DNA of 64,000 nt from contig JAZULN010000060.1 in assembly GCA_045603125.1 (NCBI GenBank), forward strand, positions 59,689-123,688. The letters are read 5' to 3'. The translations under genes and the position numbers were made by a program. A model generated the notes under the pieces. It did no database searches. It was given only the letters and a program-made list of their open reading frames with translations, and was not told where the DNA came from. Origin of the DNA: CAKSFT01 sp045603125. Its GTDB lineage: Bacteria > Bacillota > Clostridia > UBA1381. This document shows, piece after piece, positions 1 to 7,347 of the stretch (position 1 is its first letter; each line of letters opens with the position of its first letter).

Positions 1-372
1 GGTAATGACTTTGCAATGTATCTAAACTCAAGAAGCGAATATTTCAGCGAACATGAGTCGATTTTAGCAAAATGTATTTTAGAATATTCTAAAGAACCTG
101 AAATTAAGGCGGGCGAAACTGTAACTTTAGATGTTTCTTTGGCTTCAAAATTCCCGGCACAAAAGATATTTAATATTGAATGGATTGTGCCTGAGGGTTG
201 GGAAGTAAAGGGTTCAAAAAATGTATACGCTCTAAGACCGGGAAAATTCTCAAAAGAACAGTATACCATTACTGCCGGTGAAAATATAAGCGATAAAAAC
301 AGACTAATCATGGTGGTATCATGTGAAGGTCACTTTGATACATTGATGATTCCTGTAATTTTTATGGGTTAA
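1..372 (+). CDS. 3' end of an unidentified CDS, cut by the window edge
   Basis: The reading frame is open from base 1 to a TAA at 370..372, so only the last 123 codons are present and the start lies outside the window. I do not recognise a family. The visible part alternates hydrophobic and polar stretches ('LDVSLASKFP', 'FNIEWIVPEGWEV', 'LMIPVIFMG'), which looks like an immunoglobulin-like beta-sandwich of the kind found at the ends of carbohydrate-active enzymes. An internal ATG at 16 has no ribosome site. A serine hydrolase and a GH28 enzyme follow on the same strand at short spacing, so a carbohydrate role is a guess from context only. Confidence 0.6.
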   Translation, partial: GNDFAMYLNSRSEYFSEHESILAKCILEYSKEPEIKAGETVTLDVSLASKFPAQKIFNIEWIVPEGWEVKGSKNVYALRPGKFSKEQYTITAGENISDKNRLIMVVSCEGHFDTLMIPVIFMG

Positions 373-399
373 GGAATCGGCGTGAGAGGAAGAAAAATT

Positions 400-1881
400 A
401 TGCAATATAAAACTCCGGAAGAGTGTGGTTTATCCTCTAAAAATATTATAAAATATATTAAGAAATTAGAGGATAGGGAACTTTCAAACCACAGCCTTAT
501 TATGGCAAGAGGTAATAATATTATTTTTGAAGGATACTGGGCTCCGGTTGACGAAAATTTTCTCCATCGCCAGTATTCCACAACCAAGAGTTTTACCTCT
601 ATTGCTATTGGTTTTTTGGAGCAAGACGGTTTAATTTGTCTTGATGATCCGTTATTTAAATATTTCCCCGAAGAAAGTAAAAACCAAACCGATGAATATA
701 TGAAAACACAAACAATTCGGGATATGCTTAAGATGTCGACGGCAAAATTTGAGCATATCTGGTGGTTTGGTGCGGGAATTTGCGATAGGCTCCAGTCTTA
801 TTTTGATAACGACAGAAAAGATTCACGCCCGCCGTCTACGATCTATAACTATGATAGCCAAGGATCATTTGTGTTGGGAGCATTGGTTGAAAAGGTTACT
901 AACATGACCATGACCGACTATCTTTATAAAAAACTATTTAGAAAAATCGGTGTGGGCGACGGGGTACATATGTTAAAATGCCCGGGTGGACACAGTTGGG
1001 CTGATTCTGCACTTTTATGTACCGCAATGGATTTATTTAAGGTTGCAAGATTTGTTCTGAATAAGGGTAAATGGGGAGGCGAACAGATTCTAAATGAGGA
1101 ATATTTGACTGAAGCCACCAAAAAGCAGATAGATAATAATATGATAGGCCGGAATACCTTTGACTCCCAAGGGTATGGCTATCAGATATGGAAAACCTAC
1201 CATGACGGGTTTTTCTTTAACGGTGCTGCCTGCCAGTTTGCAATATGCATGCCCCAAAAAGATTTTATTATGGTTTATAATGCGGATAATTTTGGAAAAG
1301 CCACAGCAAAAGAGGATGTTTTCAATAACTTTTTCGATATTATCTATGATAATATATCTGATGAACCCTTACCTTGTGATGAAGAAGCTCAAGCCGAACT
1401 TGAGAGGTTAAAAAATTCCCTTACACTAAATATTGCTAAGGGCGATAAAACCACCGATTTTTCTAAAAAAATAAACGGGGCAAAATTTATTCTTGGCGAA
1501 AACAAAATGGGGATTTCTGAGTTTACCTTGAAGTTTGAAGAAGATGAGGGGGAATTCCAATATGTCAATGCTCAGGGACATAAAACCATAAAATTCGGTA
1601 TGGGTAAAAATGTGTTTGATTTCTTCCCTGAAGAAGGGTATTCTGATGAAGTGGGGACAGAAAAAACAAAAGATTTTTACTATAAATACGGAGCATCTGC
1701 TGCATGGACAGAAGAAAAAAGGCTATTTATAAAGCTCCATATCATAGACCGGTATCTTGGGAATTCAAACATCACAATTTCCTTTAAAGATGAGGATAAT
1801 GTGGGAGTTTATATGCAAAGTCACGCCGAGGCATTCTTAACTGAATATTCGGGAATTGCCGGCGGAAAAAGAGCAAAATAA
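400..1881 (+). CDS. Serine hydrolase, beta-lactamase / class C PBP fold
   Basis: 493-residue protein of the beta-lactamase-related serine hydrolase family (esterases, D-aminopeptidases, class C enzymes). The nucleophile motif S-x-x-K is visible as S60-T-T-K63 in 'YSTTKSFTS'. The second motif is 'YNYDSQGS', where the usual Y-S-N reads Y-D-S. No signal peptide is seen, so it is probably cytoplasmic. The ATG at 400 is chosen over an in-frame GTG at 382 because GAGAGGAAG sits at the right distance before it. It lies between a partial carbohydrate-related gene and a GH28 gene in one apparent operon, so an esterase or deacetylase acting on plant sugars is more likely than antibiotic resistance. The substrate is unknown. 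Confidence 0.8.
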   Translation: MQYKTPEECGLSSKNIIKYIKKLEDRELSNHSLIMARGNNIIFEGYWAPVDENFLHRQYSTTKSFTSIAIGFLEQDGLICLDDPLFKYFPEESKNQTDEYMKTQTIRDMLKMSTAKFEHIWWFGAGICDRLQSYFDNDRKDSRPPSTIYNYDSQGSFVLGALVEKVTNMTMTDYLYKKLFRKIGVGDGVHMLKCPGGHSWADSALLCTAMDLFKVARFVLNKGKWGGEQILNEEYLTEATKKQIDNNMIGRNTFDSQGYGYQIWKTYHDGFFFNGAACQFAICMPQKDFIMVYNADNFGKATAKEDVFNNFFDIIYDNISDEPLPCDEEAQAELERLKNSLTLNIAKGDKTTDFSKKINGAKFILGENKMGISEFTLKFEEDEGEFQYVNAQGHKTIKFGMGKNVFDFFPEEGYSDEVGTEKTKDFYYKYGASAAWTEEKRLFIKLHIIDRYLGNSNITISFKDEDNVGVYMQSHAEAFLTEYSGIAGGKRAK

Positions 1882-1894
1882 CAGGAGAAAAGAA

Positions 1895-3160
1895 ATGAAT
1901 AGAGTAAATGTTAAGGATTTTTTAAAAGGTGACGGTGTTGTAACCGATGGCATACAAAAAGCCATTGACAGTTTAGGGGAAGATGGCGGAACTGTATATT
2001 TTCCGGCAGGGACATATATTACCGGTACAATCTTTTTAAAATCCAATGTGACTTTGTATGTTGATAAAAATGCATGTATTTTGGGAAGTGAAAATCCAAA
2101 AGATTATGAGGCAGAGCATTTAGGTGCAGTTGAGGCACCGAGTTTTTCTGAGTGTCTGATATTTGCAGAGAATTCGGATAATATAGAAATAAAAGGTAAC
2201 GGCACTATCGACGGAAACGGAAAGGTGTTTTCGGGAAACCGACCTATGCTTATGAGATTTTCAAATTGCAAAAATATAAAGTTTTCCGATATACATTTAA
2301 GAAATTCAGGCTCTTGGTGTGTACATATGATTTTATGCGAAAAGATTTATATAAGAGGTGTGGATTTATATAATAGAGCCCAGACTAATAACGATGGATT
2401 TGATTTTGACAGCTGTAGTAATGTGTTCATATCAGACACAAAGATAGACTCAAGCGACGATTCTATTTGCTTAAAGAGTACGACGGGAAAAATCGGTGAA
2501 AATTTTGTTATTACAAACTGTATATTAAGTAGCAGTACCGCTACTTTAAAGCTCGGAACTTCATCACTATCCGGGTGGCGGAATGTAACCATGTCTAACT
2601 GCGTTTTCCATGATTGCACAATGGGGACAATAAAAATCATGTCGGTAGATGGTGGAATTGTTGAGAATGTAAATATTAATAACATAATAATGGAAAGAAC
2701 CGGCAGTCCGCTGTTTATTAGAATTGGCAGAAGAAATTTAAAATACGAAATCCCTCAGGAAATGGATTTTTGGGGCGAAGGTGAAAGCAATGAAGAACGA
2801 GCAGGAACGATTAAAAATGTATTTTTATCAAACATTCAGGCAAATGTCACGGTGGAAGAAAAAGATAAAACCCCTATCATGATTGCTGGTCTTAGGGACA
2901 GTAAAATTGAAAATGTCAGAATTTCTAATATGAATGTGACCTTCCCCGGAGGTGGCGATGAAGAAGATAAAAACAGAGTGGTAGCGGAGGATGAATATAA
3001 ATATCCTGAACAGTGGTTTTTTGGGGTACTTCCTGCCTACGGTATGTTTGCACGTCATGTTGACGGCTTAAAATTACGCGATGTTACAATAAATCTGTCA
3101 AATCCTGATGCGAGAAATATGTTCTATTTAGATGATGTTGAAGGATTTATAAATCATTAA
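1895..3160 (+). CDS. Glycoside hydrolase family 28 (polygalacturonase-like), right-handed beta-helix
   Basis: 421-residue GH28-type protein, expected to cut alpha-linked galacturonic acid or related pectin bonds. The start at 1895 has AGGAGA before it. Seen: an N-terminal 'DGTVYFPAGTYITGTIFLKS'-like opening typical of pectin lyase-fold proteins, the repeated strands of a beta-helix, and the catalytic pair motifs 'NNDGFDFDS' and 'SSDDSICLKS', which supply the GH28 aspartates. The usual G-H-G turn is not found; the corresponding stretch reads 'KLGTSSLSG'. The RIK-like stretch reads 'IKIMS'. No signal peptide is visible, so it probably works inside the cell on imported oligosaccharides. It ends at a strong terminator, closing the operon that began outside the window. 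Confidence 0.85.
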   Translation: MNRVNVKDFLKGDGVVTDGIQKAIDSLGEDGGTVYFPAGTYITGTIFLKSNVTLYVDKNACILGSENPKDYEAEHLGAVEAPSFSECLIFAENSDNIEIKGNGTIDGNGKVFSGNRPMLMRFSNCKNIKFSDIHLRNSGSWCVHMILCEKIYIRGVDLYNRAQTNNDGFDFDSCSNVFISDTKIDSSDDSICLKSTTGKIGENFVITNCILSSSTATLKLGTSSLSGWRNVTMSNCVFHDCTMGTIKIMSVDGGIVENVNINNIIMERTGSPLFIRIGRRNLKYEIPQEMDFWGEGESNEERAGTIKNVFLSNIQANVTVEEKDKTPIMIAGLRDSKIENVRISNMNVTFPGGGDEEDKNRVVAEDEYKYPEQWFFGVLPAYGMFARHVDGLKLRDVTINLSNPDARNMFYLDDVEGFINH

Positions 3161-3168
3161 AAAGAAAA

Positions 3169-3201
3169 AGCACTAAGCTATGAGCTTAGTGCTTTTATTT
3201 T
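3169..3201 (+). terminator. Rho-independent terminator of the GH28 operon
   Basis: Perfect 11-bp stem AGCACTAAGCT / AGCTTAGTGCT with loop ATG (arms 3169..3179 and 3183..3193), followed by TTTTATTTTT. It starts 8 bases after the GH28 stop codon. Confidence 0.9.
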
Positions 3202-3227
3202 TAGGGAATAGTGAATAAGTAATAAGT

Positions 3228-3256
3228 AAAAACCCGCACACTGTCGTGTGCTCGTT
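3228..3256 (-). terminator. Terminator of tRNA-Glu
   Basis: On the minus strand the tRNA is followed by GCACAC-GACA-GTGTGC (3236..3251) with flanking C-G pairs and then TTTTT (3228..3232). It sits directly behind the encoded CCA end. Confidence 0.75.
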
Positions 3257-3258
3257 TT

Positions 3259-3333
3259 TGGTGACCCGTAAGGGAATCGAACCCTTGTCGCCGCCGTGAG
3301 AGGGCGGAGTCTTAGCCGCTTGACCAACGGGCC
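3259..3333 (-). tRNA. tRNA-Glu (anticodon CUC)
   Basis: On the minus strand the full cloverleaf can be read: acceptor GGCCCGU pairing with ACGGGUC, anticodon stem CCGCC/GGCGG around the loop CUCUCAC with anticodon CUC, and a T arm AAGGG-UUCGAUU-CCCUU. The discriminator is A and the CCA end is encoded (plus-strand TGG at 3259..3261). CUC reads GAG codons. It stands alone between the GH28 terminator and obg, transcribed against both. Confidence 0.95.
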
Positions 3334-3345
3334 GAATACTTGGTT

Positions 3346-3374
3346 ATTTTACCATAGAGTTTAGGGTTTGTCAA
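3346..3374 (-). promoter_or_regulatory. Promoter of tRNA-Glu
   Basis: Minus-strand TTGACA (3369..3374), 17-bp spacer, TAAAAT (3346..3351), ending 12 bases before the mature 5' end of the tRNA. Confidence 0.8.
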
Positions 3375-3422
3375 GGGGTAGATAAGAAAAAAATCCGCAT
3401 GGCGTTAGGATTTCTTTTTAAA

Positions 3423-3451
3423 TTGACAGAAATGGATATTTATGTTATACT
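3423..3451 (+). promoter_or_regulatory. Promoter of the obg operon
   Basis: TTGACA at 3423..3428, 17-bp spacer, TATACT at 3446..3451. This is a near-consensus vegetative sigma promoter 50 bases before the obg start, which has its own AAGGAG ribosome site. Confidence 0.85.
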
Positions 3452-3500
3452 TTAGTTAAAATATAATAGGCGAAAACTAATCATTTTCAAGGAGAAAGAA

Positions 3501-4781
3501 ATGTTTACAGATAAAGCAAAAATCTTAATAAAGGCAGGAAACGGCGGAAACGGATCCATTGCCTTTCACAGAGAAAAATATGTAGCCGCGGGCGGGCCGG
3601 ACGGTGGTGACGGTGGTCATGGCGGAAATGTTGTATTTAAGGTGGATTTGGGGTTATCAACCCTTATGGATTTTAGATACAAAAGAAAGTATGTTGCCCA
3701 AAATGGCGGCGACGGAAAAGGGTTAAAATGTAATGGTAAGCGTGGTGAGGATATAATTATAAATGTACCGCAAGGGACGATTGTAAAGGACGCAAAGACC
3801 GGAAAAATCCTTGCCGACCTATCCGATCCCGACACGCCGGTTATCATGGCAAAAGGCGGAAACGGCGGCTGGGGAAATGCTCATTTTGCAACGCCAACTC
3901 GCCAGACCCCGAACTTTGCAAAAAACGGCAAGCCGGGTATGGAAAGGGAAGTTATATTGGAACTAAAGCTTTTGGCAGATGTAGGTCTGGTGGGATTTCC
4001 AAACGTAGGGAAATCCACGATTCTATCCCGTACTACAAAGGCGGACCCGAAGATTGCAAACTATCATTTTACCACATTAGAGCCGAATCTTGGCGTGGTG
4101 GAATTAGGCGGCGGTATGAGTTTTGTTTTAGCTGACATTCCGGGAATTATTGAAGGCGCAAGCGAAGGTGTCGGCTTGGGCCATGACTTTTTAAGACATA
4201 TTGAAAGAACAAGACTTTTAATTCACGTTGTAGATGTATCGGGAATTGAAGGAAGAAATCCAATGGAGGATTTTGATATTATAAACGAAGAGCTCTCTAA
4301 ATACAATATGGAATTGGAAGAAAGACCACAGATTGTGGCTGCCAATAAGACCGACATCTTGCAGGATGAAGAAGTTTATAAAGAGTTTTTGACCGAGGTC
4401 AAAAAGCGTGGTTATAAGGTGTTTGAAATTTCTGCCGCAACCGGTAAAGGTGTGGAAGAACTTATGAAATATACCTTTGGGGAACTCTCGAAATTACCGC
4501 CAATTCAGGTTTATGAGCCTGAGATGGATATTGAAGAAGATATGTTTATAGACACCACCGACTCAGGCTTTGAGGTTAATTTGGAAGACGGAGTTTACGT
4601 GGTTTCAGGGTCATGGATTGAGGCAGTTGGCGGAAGTGTCAACTTTTCTGATGAAGAGAGCCTACAGTTTTTCCAAAGAGCCTTGAAAAACAGGGGCGTT
4701 ATCGATGCACTTGTTGAAAAAGGCATCAAGGAAGGGGATACTGTAAGAATTGGCGACCTTGAATTTGATTTTGTGTGGTAA
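3501..4781 (+). CDS. obg: GTPase Obg/CgtA
   Basis: 426-residue Obg GTPase, which binds the 50S ribosomal subunit and links ribosome maturation to growth and stress control. The glycine-rich Obg domain fills about residues 1-158 ('GGDGGHGGN', 'AKGGNGGWGNAHF'). The G domain follows, with the P-loop 'GFPNVGKST' at 165-173, the switch region 'DIPGIIEGA' and 'NKTD'. About residues 345-426 form the C-terminal OCT domain seen in Gram-positive Obg. ATG 3501 has AAGGAG at good spacing. The order obg, mltG, malQ with gaps of 12 and 11 bases indicates one transcript from the promoter at 3423..3451. Confidence 0.97.
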   Translation: MFTDKAKILIKAGNGGNGSIAFHREKYVAAGGPDGGDGGHGGNVVFKVDLGLSTLMDFRYKRKYVAQNGGDGKGLKCNGKRGEDIIINVPQGTIVKDAKTGKILADLSDPDTPVIMAKGGNGGWGNAHFATPTRQTPNFAKNGKPGMEREVILELKLLADVGLVGFPNVGKSTILSRTTKADPKIANYHFTTLEPNLGVVELGGGMSFVLADIPGIIEGASEGVGLGHDFLRHIERTRLLIHVVDVSGIEGRNPMEDFDIINEELSKYNMELEERPQIVAANKTDILQDEEVYKEFLTEVKKRGYKVFEISAATGKGVEELMKYTFGELSKLPPIQVYEPEMDIEEDMFIDTTDSGFEVNLEDGVYVVSGSWIEAVGGSVNFSDEESLQFFQRALKNRGVIDALVEKGIKEGDTVRIGDLEFDFVW

Positions 4782-4793
4782 CAGGAGAAACTT

Positions 4794-5765
4794 ATGAAAA
4801 AAGTGTGGGAGAAGGTGGCAATTTTATTTGTTGCCATGGTAGTGATTGGGATTGTGATTATCTTTTCTCCCAATCGCTCAAAAATTTCGGATAAAAAGAC
4901 AATTTTAATACCCGAGGGAAGTTCTGTTATAGATATCGCGGGTATATTAAAAGATGAGGATATAATATCGGTAAGACCAAGTTTTTTGGCGAGGGTGATA
5001 TTTAGCGGCGAGAAGGGTAACCTAAATTATGGAGAATTTGAATTTGAGCCTGATATGAGCTATCCAGATATTATAAAAGTTCTTACAACCCCGACTGAGA
5101 AAGTGGTTGTGACCGTTTCTATTCCGGAAGGTTACTCGGTTGAATTGATAGTAAAAAAACTTGTCGGAGAAGGTTTAGCGAGCGAAGAAGAATTCGAAGT
5201 TGCTCTGAAAAAGGACTATGATTATGACTTTTTAAATGGCGTATCTGATAAGGTCAACTACAAGCTTCAAGGTTTTTTATTTCCTTCGACTTATGAATTC
5301 TATGAAGATTCAACTGCCGAGGAAATAATAGAGCGTATGCTCTCAGAGTTCCAAAAGCAATATGATGCGGCGGGCGGTAAGATGGAAAATGTTAATGAGG
5401 TAATCATAAAAGCGTCACTAATTGAGCGTGAAGCAAAGCTTGACTCTGAACGTCCGACCATTGCAGGAGTTATAGAAAACCGCATAAAGGCAGGAATGCC
5501 TTTGCAGATAGATGCGGGTGCGCAGTATGCGGTGTCGGATGGTGAGTTTGATGTGGTAGTGACCCGTGAGGATTTAAAAGTTGATTCGATTTATAACACA
5601 TATGTGAGAAAGGGTCTTCCGGAAGGTCCTATATGTAATCCGGGGTTAAAGTCTATCGAGGCGGCTTTAAATCCTGAAAAGCACGATTTTTTATACTACC
5701 GCACAACCGAAAAGGGTGACGGAAGTCATAGGTTTAGTGTTACTTATGACGAGCATTTAGGATAA
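4794..5765 (+). CDS. mltG: Endolytic transglycosylase MltG (YceG-like)
   Basis: 323-residue membrane-anchored lytic transglycosylase that cuts nascent peptidoglycan strands and sets their length. One N-terminal membrane helix (about residues 5-25, 'VAILFVAMVVIGIVIIF') is followed by a LysM-like part and the YceG domain. The conserved block 'ASLIEREAK' carries the catalytic Glu, and 'LQIDAGAQYA', 'YNTYVRKGLPEGPICNPG' and 'AALNPEKHDFLYY' follow as in the family. The catalytic domain faces outward. AGGAGA precedes the ATG. It lies 12 bases after obg. Confidence 0.95.
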   Translation: MKKVWEKVAILFVAMVVIGIVIIFSPNRSKISDKKTILIPEGSSVIDIAGILKDEDIISVRPSFLARVIFSGEKGNLNYGEFEFEPDMSYPDIIKVLTTPTEKVVVTVSIPEGYSVELIVKKLVGEGLASEEEFEVALKKDYDYDFLNGVSDKVNYKLQGFLFPSTYEFYEDSTAEEIIERMLSEFQKQYDAAGGKMENVNEVIIKASLIEREAKLDSERPTIAGVIENRIKAGMPLQIDAGAQYAVSDGEFDVVVTREDLKVDSIYNTYVRKGLPEGPICNPGLKSIEAALNPEKHDFLYYRTTEKGDGSHRFSVTYDEHLG

Positions 5766-5776
5766 GAGGTGAGAAA

Positions 5777-7186
5777 ATGGGCACACCAAAAGGGATTTTG
5801 ATGCATATTTCATCGCTGCCGTCTTGTTACGGCATTGGAAATCTCGGAAAAGAGGCATATAGGTTTGTGGATTTTTTAAAAAGTTCCGGTCAGGAGTTCT
5901 GGCAAATACTTCCCCAAAACCCCACAGGTTATGCCGATTCGCCCTATCAGAGTGTGTCTGCCTTTGCGGGTAACCCATATTTTATAGATATTGACCGATT
6001 GATTTTAGAAGGACTTTTAAAAAAAGAGGAGACAGATAACTACTTTTTTGGCAAAAACCCAAAAAGAGCTGATTTTGAAAAGATTTTTTTCTATAGGTAC
6101 CCACTTTTAAGGTGTGCATTTCAAAGGTTTTTGCCAAATAGGGAATATGAGGAATTCCTGGAAGAGAACAGCTTCTGGCTTGATGAATATGCACTTTTTA
6201 TGGCGATTAAAGAGAAAAACCACTATAAAAGCTGGCTCGAGTGGGAGGAACCTTTAAAAAATCGAGACGAAAAAGCACTAGACAATATAAGAAAAGACTA
6301 TAAAAAAACCATAGAATTCTATAAGTTTTTGCAGTATGAATTTTTTAAAGGTTGGTATGCATTAAAGGAATATGCTAATGAAAATGGCATAAAAATAATA
6401 GGTGATATTCCTATATACGTTGCCGAAGATAGCGTGGATTTATGGGCAAACAGAGAAAAATTTCAGTTTTTTGAAAACGGAAAGCTAAGACGGGTTGCGG
6501 CAACGCCGTCTGAGGTTTGGGGAAACCCAATATATAACTGGGAAGAAATGAAAAAAGACGGATATTCCTGGTGGAAAAAACGGTTTTTGATGGCAGAAAA
6601 GATGTACGATATGGTAAGAATTGACCATTTCGGCGGATTTTTTGAATATTATTCAGTTGACGGGGATAGCAGAGATTTGAGGAAGATAGAAAGACATCAG
6701 GGATATGGAAAAGACTTATTTTCAAAAATTCCCATAAAATGCGGAGTAATTGCAGAGAACTTAGGACAAGTTCCCAAAGAATGTGAAGAAATAATGAAAA
6801 AATATGGTTTTATGGGGATGAATATTCTCCAATTTTCTGTGGATTTTAAAGAAAAAAAGATAAATCACAGGGAAAATGAAGTGTTTTACACCGGAAACCA
6901 TGATAACAATACAATCCTTGGCTGGTACGAATCACTTTCGGATAATAAAAAACGAATCTTAAGAAAGATTCTTAATGTAAAGCCATCGGATGACATTCTT
7001 CCGGTGCTAATTGGCAAGGTTACGGGTAGCAACAGTAAAATTGCCATTATCCCTATTCAGGATTACCTGGGTGAAGGGGAAAAAGAGCGAATGAATATTC
7101 CGTCGACGGTGGGCGGGAACTGGTTATACAGAGTGACAAAAGAGGAAATAAGCCCAAAACTTTGTGAATTTATTGAAAGTTTTTAG
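5777..7186 (+). CDS. malQ: 4-alpha-glucanotransferase (GH77, amylomaltase)
   Basis: 469-residue GH77 enzyme that transfers alpha-1,4-glucan segments between maltodextrins. Family blocks are complete: N-terminal 'GILMHISSLPS', 'GDIPIYVAEDSVDLWANRE', the nucleophile Asp in 'MVRIDHFGGFFEYY', the acid/base Glu in 'GVIAENLG', and 'YTGNHDNNTILGWY' with the third carboxylate. There is no signal peptide, so it is cytoplasmic and serves glycogen or maltodextrin use. The ATG follows a GAGGTGAG ribosome site. It is the last gene of the obg-mltG-malQ run; metabolically it is unrelated to the first two. Confidence 0.95.
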   Translation: MGTPKGILMHISSLPSCYGIGNLGKEAYRFVDFLKSSGQEFWQILPQNPTGYADSPYQSVSAFAGNPYFIDIDRLILEGLLKKEETDNYFFGKNPKRADFEKIFFYRYPLLRCAFQRFLPNREYEEFLEENSFWLDEYALFMAIKEKNHYKSWLEWEEPLKNRDEKALDNIRKDYKKTIEFYKFLQYEFFKGWYALKEYANENGIKIIGDIPIYVAEDSVDLWANREKFQFFENGKLRRVAATPSEVWGNPIYNWEEMKKDGYSWWKKRFLMAEKMYDMVRIDHFGGFFEYYSVDGDSRDLRKIERHQGYGKDLFSKIPIKCGVIAENLGQVPKECEEIMKKYGFMGMNILQFSVDFKEKKINHRENEVFYTGNHDNNTILGWYESLSDNKKRILRKILNVKPSDDILPVLIGKVTGSNSKIAIIPIQDYLGEGEKERMNIPSTVGGNWLYRVTKEEISPKLCEFIESF

Positions 7187-7228
7187 GAAAATTTTAATAT
7201 AAATATAATGGAATAACAAGGAAAAATA

Positions 7229-7319
7229 TTGACATATCCTGTTTATATGGTATAATTTAAATTAGATTTACTGGTAAAACAAAGGACGTTTTATGTTTTA
7301 ATAATGTAATACGTCTTTT
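7229..7319 (+). promoter_or_regulatory. Promoter and leader hairpin of glnN
   Basis: TTGACA 7229..7234, 16-bp spacer, TATAAT 7251..7256. The leader of about 85 nt holds a 9-bp stem AAAGGACGT (7281..7289) / ACGTCTTTT (7311..7319) followed by CTCTTT, which could act as a weak attenuator. The promoter is clear; the attenuator is only a possibility. I see no known glutamine riboswitch. Confidence 0.7.
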
Positions 7320-7347
7320 CTCTTTATTGGTATGAGGAGGTATAAAA

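Noticed and set aside
382..399. GTG 382 as start of the serine hydrolase
   Set aside because: The bases there form the ribosome site for ATG 400, so the later start is preferred.
7257..7347. T-box or glutamine riboswitch before glnN
   Set aside because: The leader is only about 85 nt, and neither the T-box sequence nor the glutamine riboswitch core was found.
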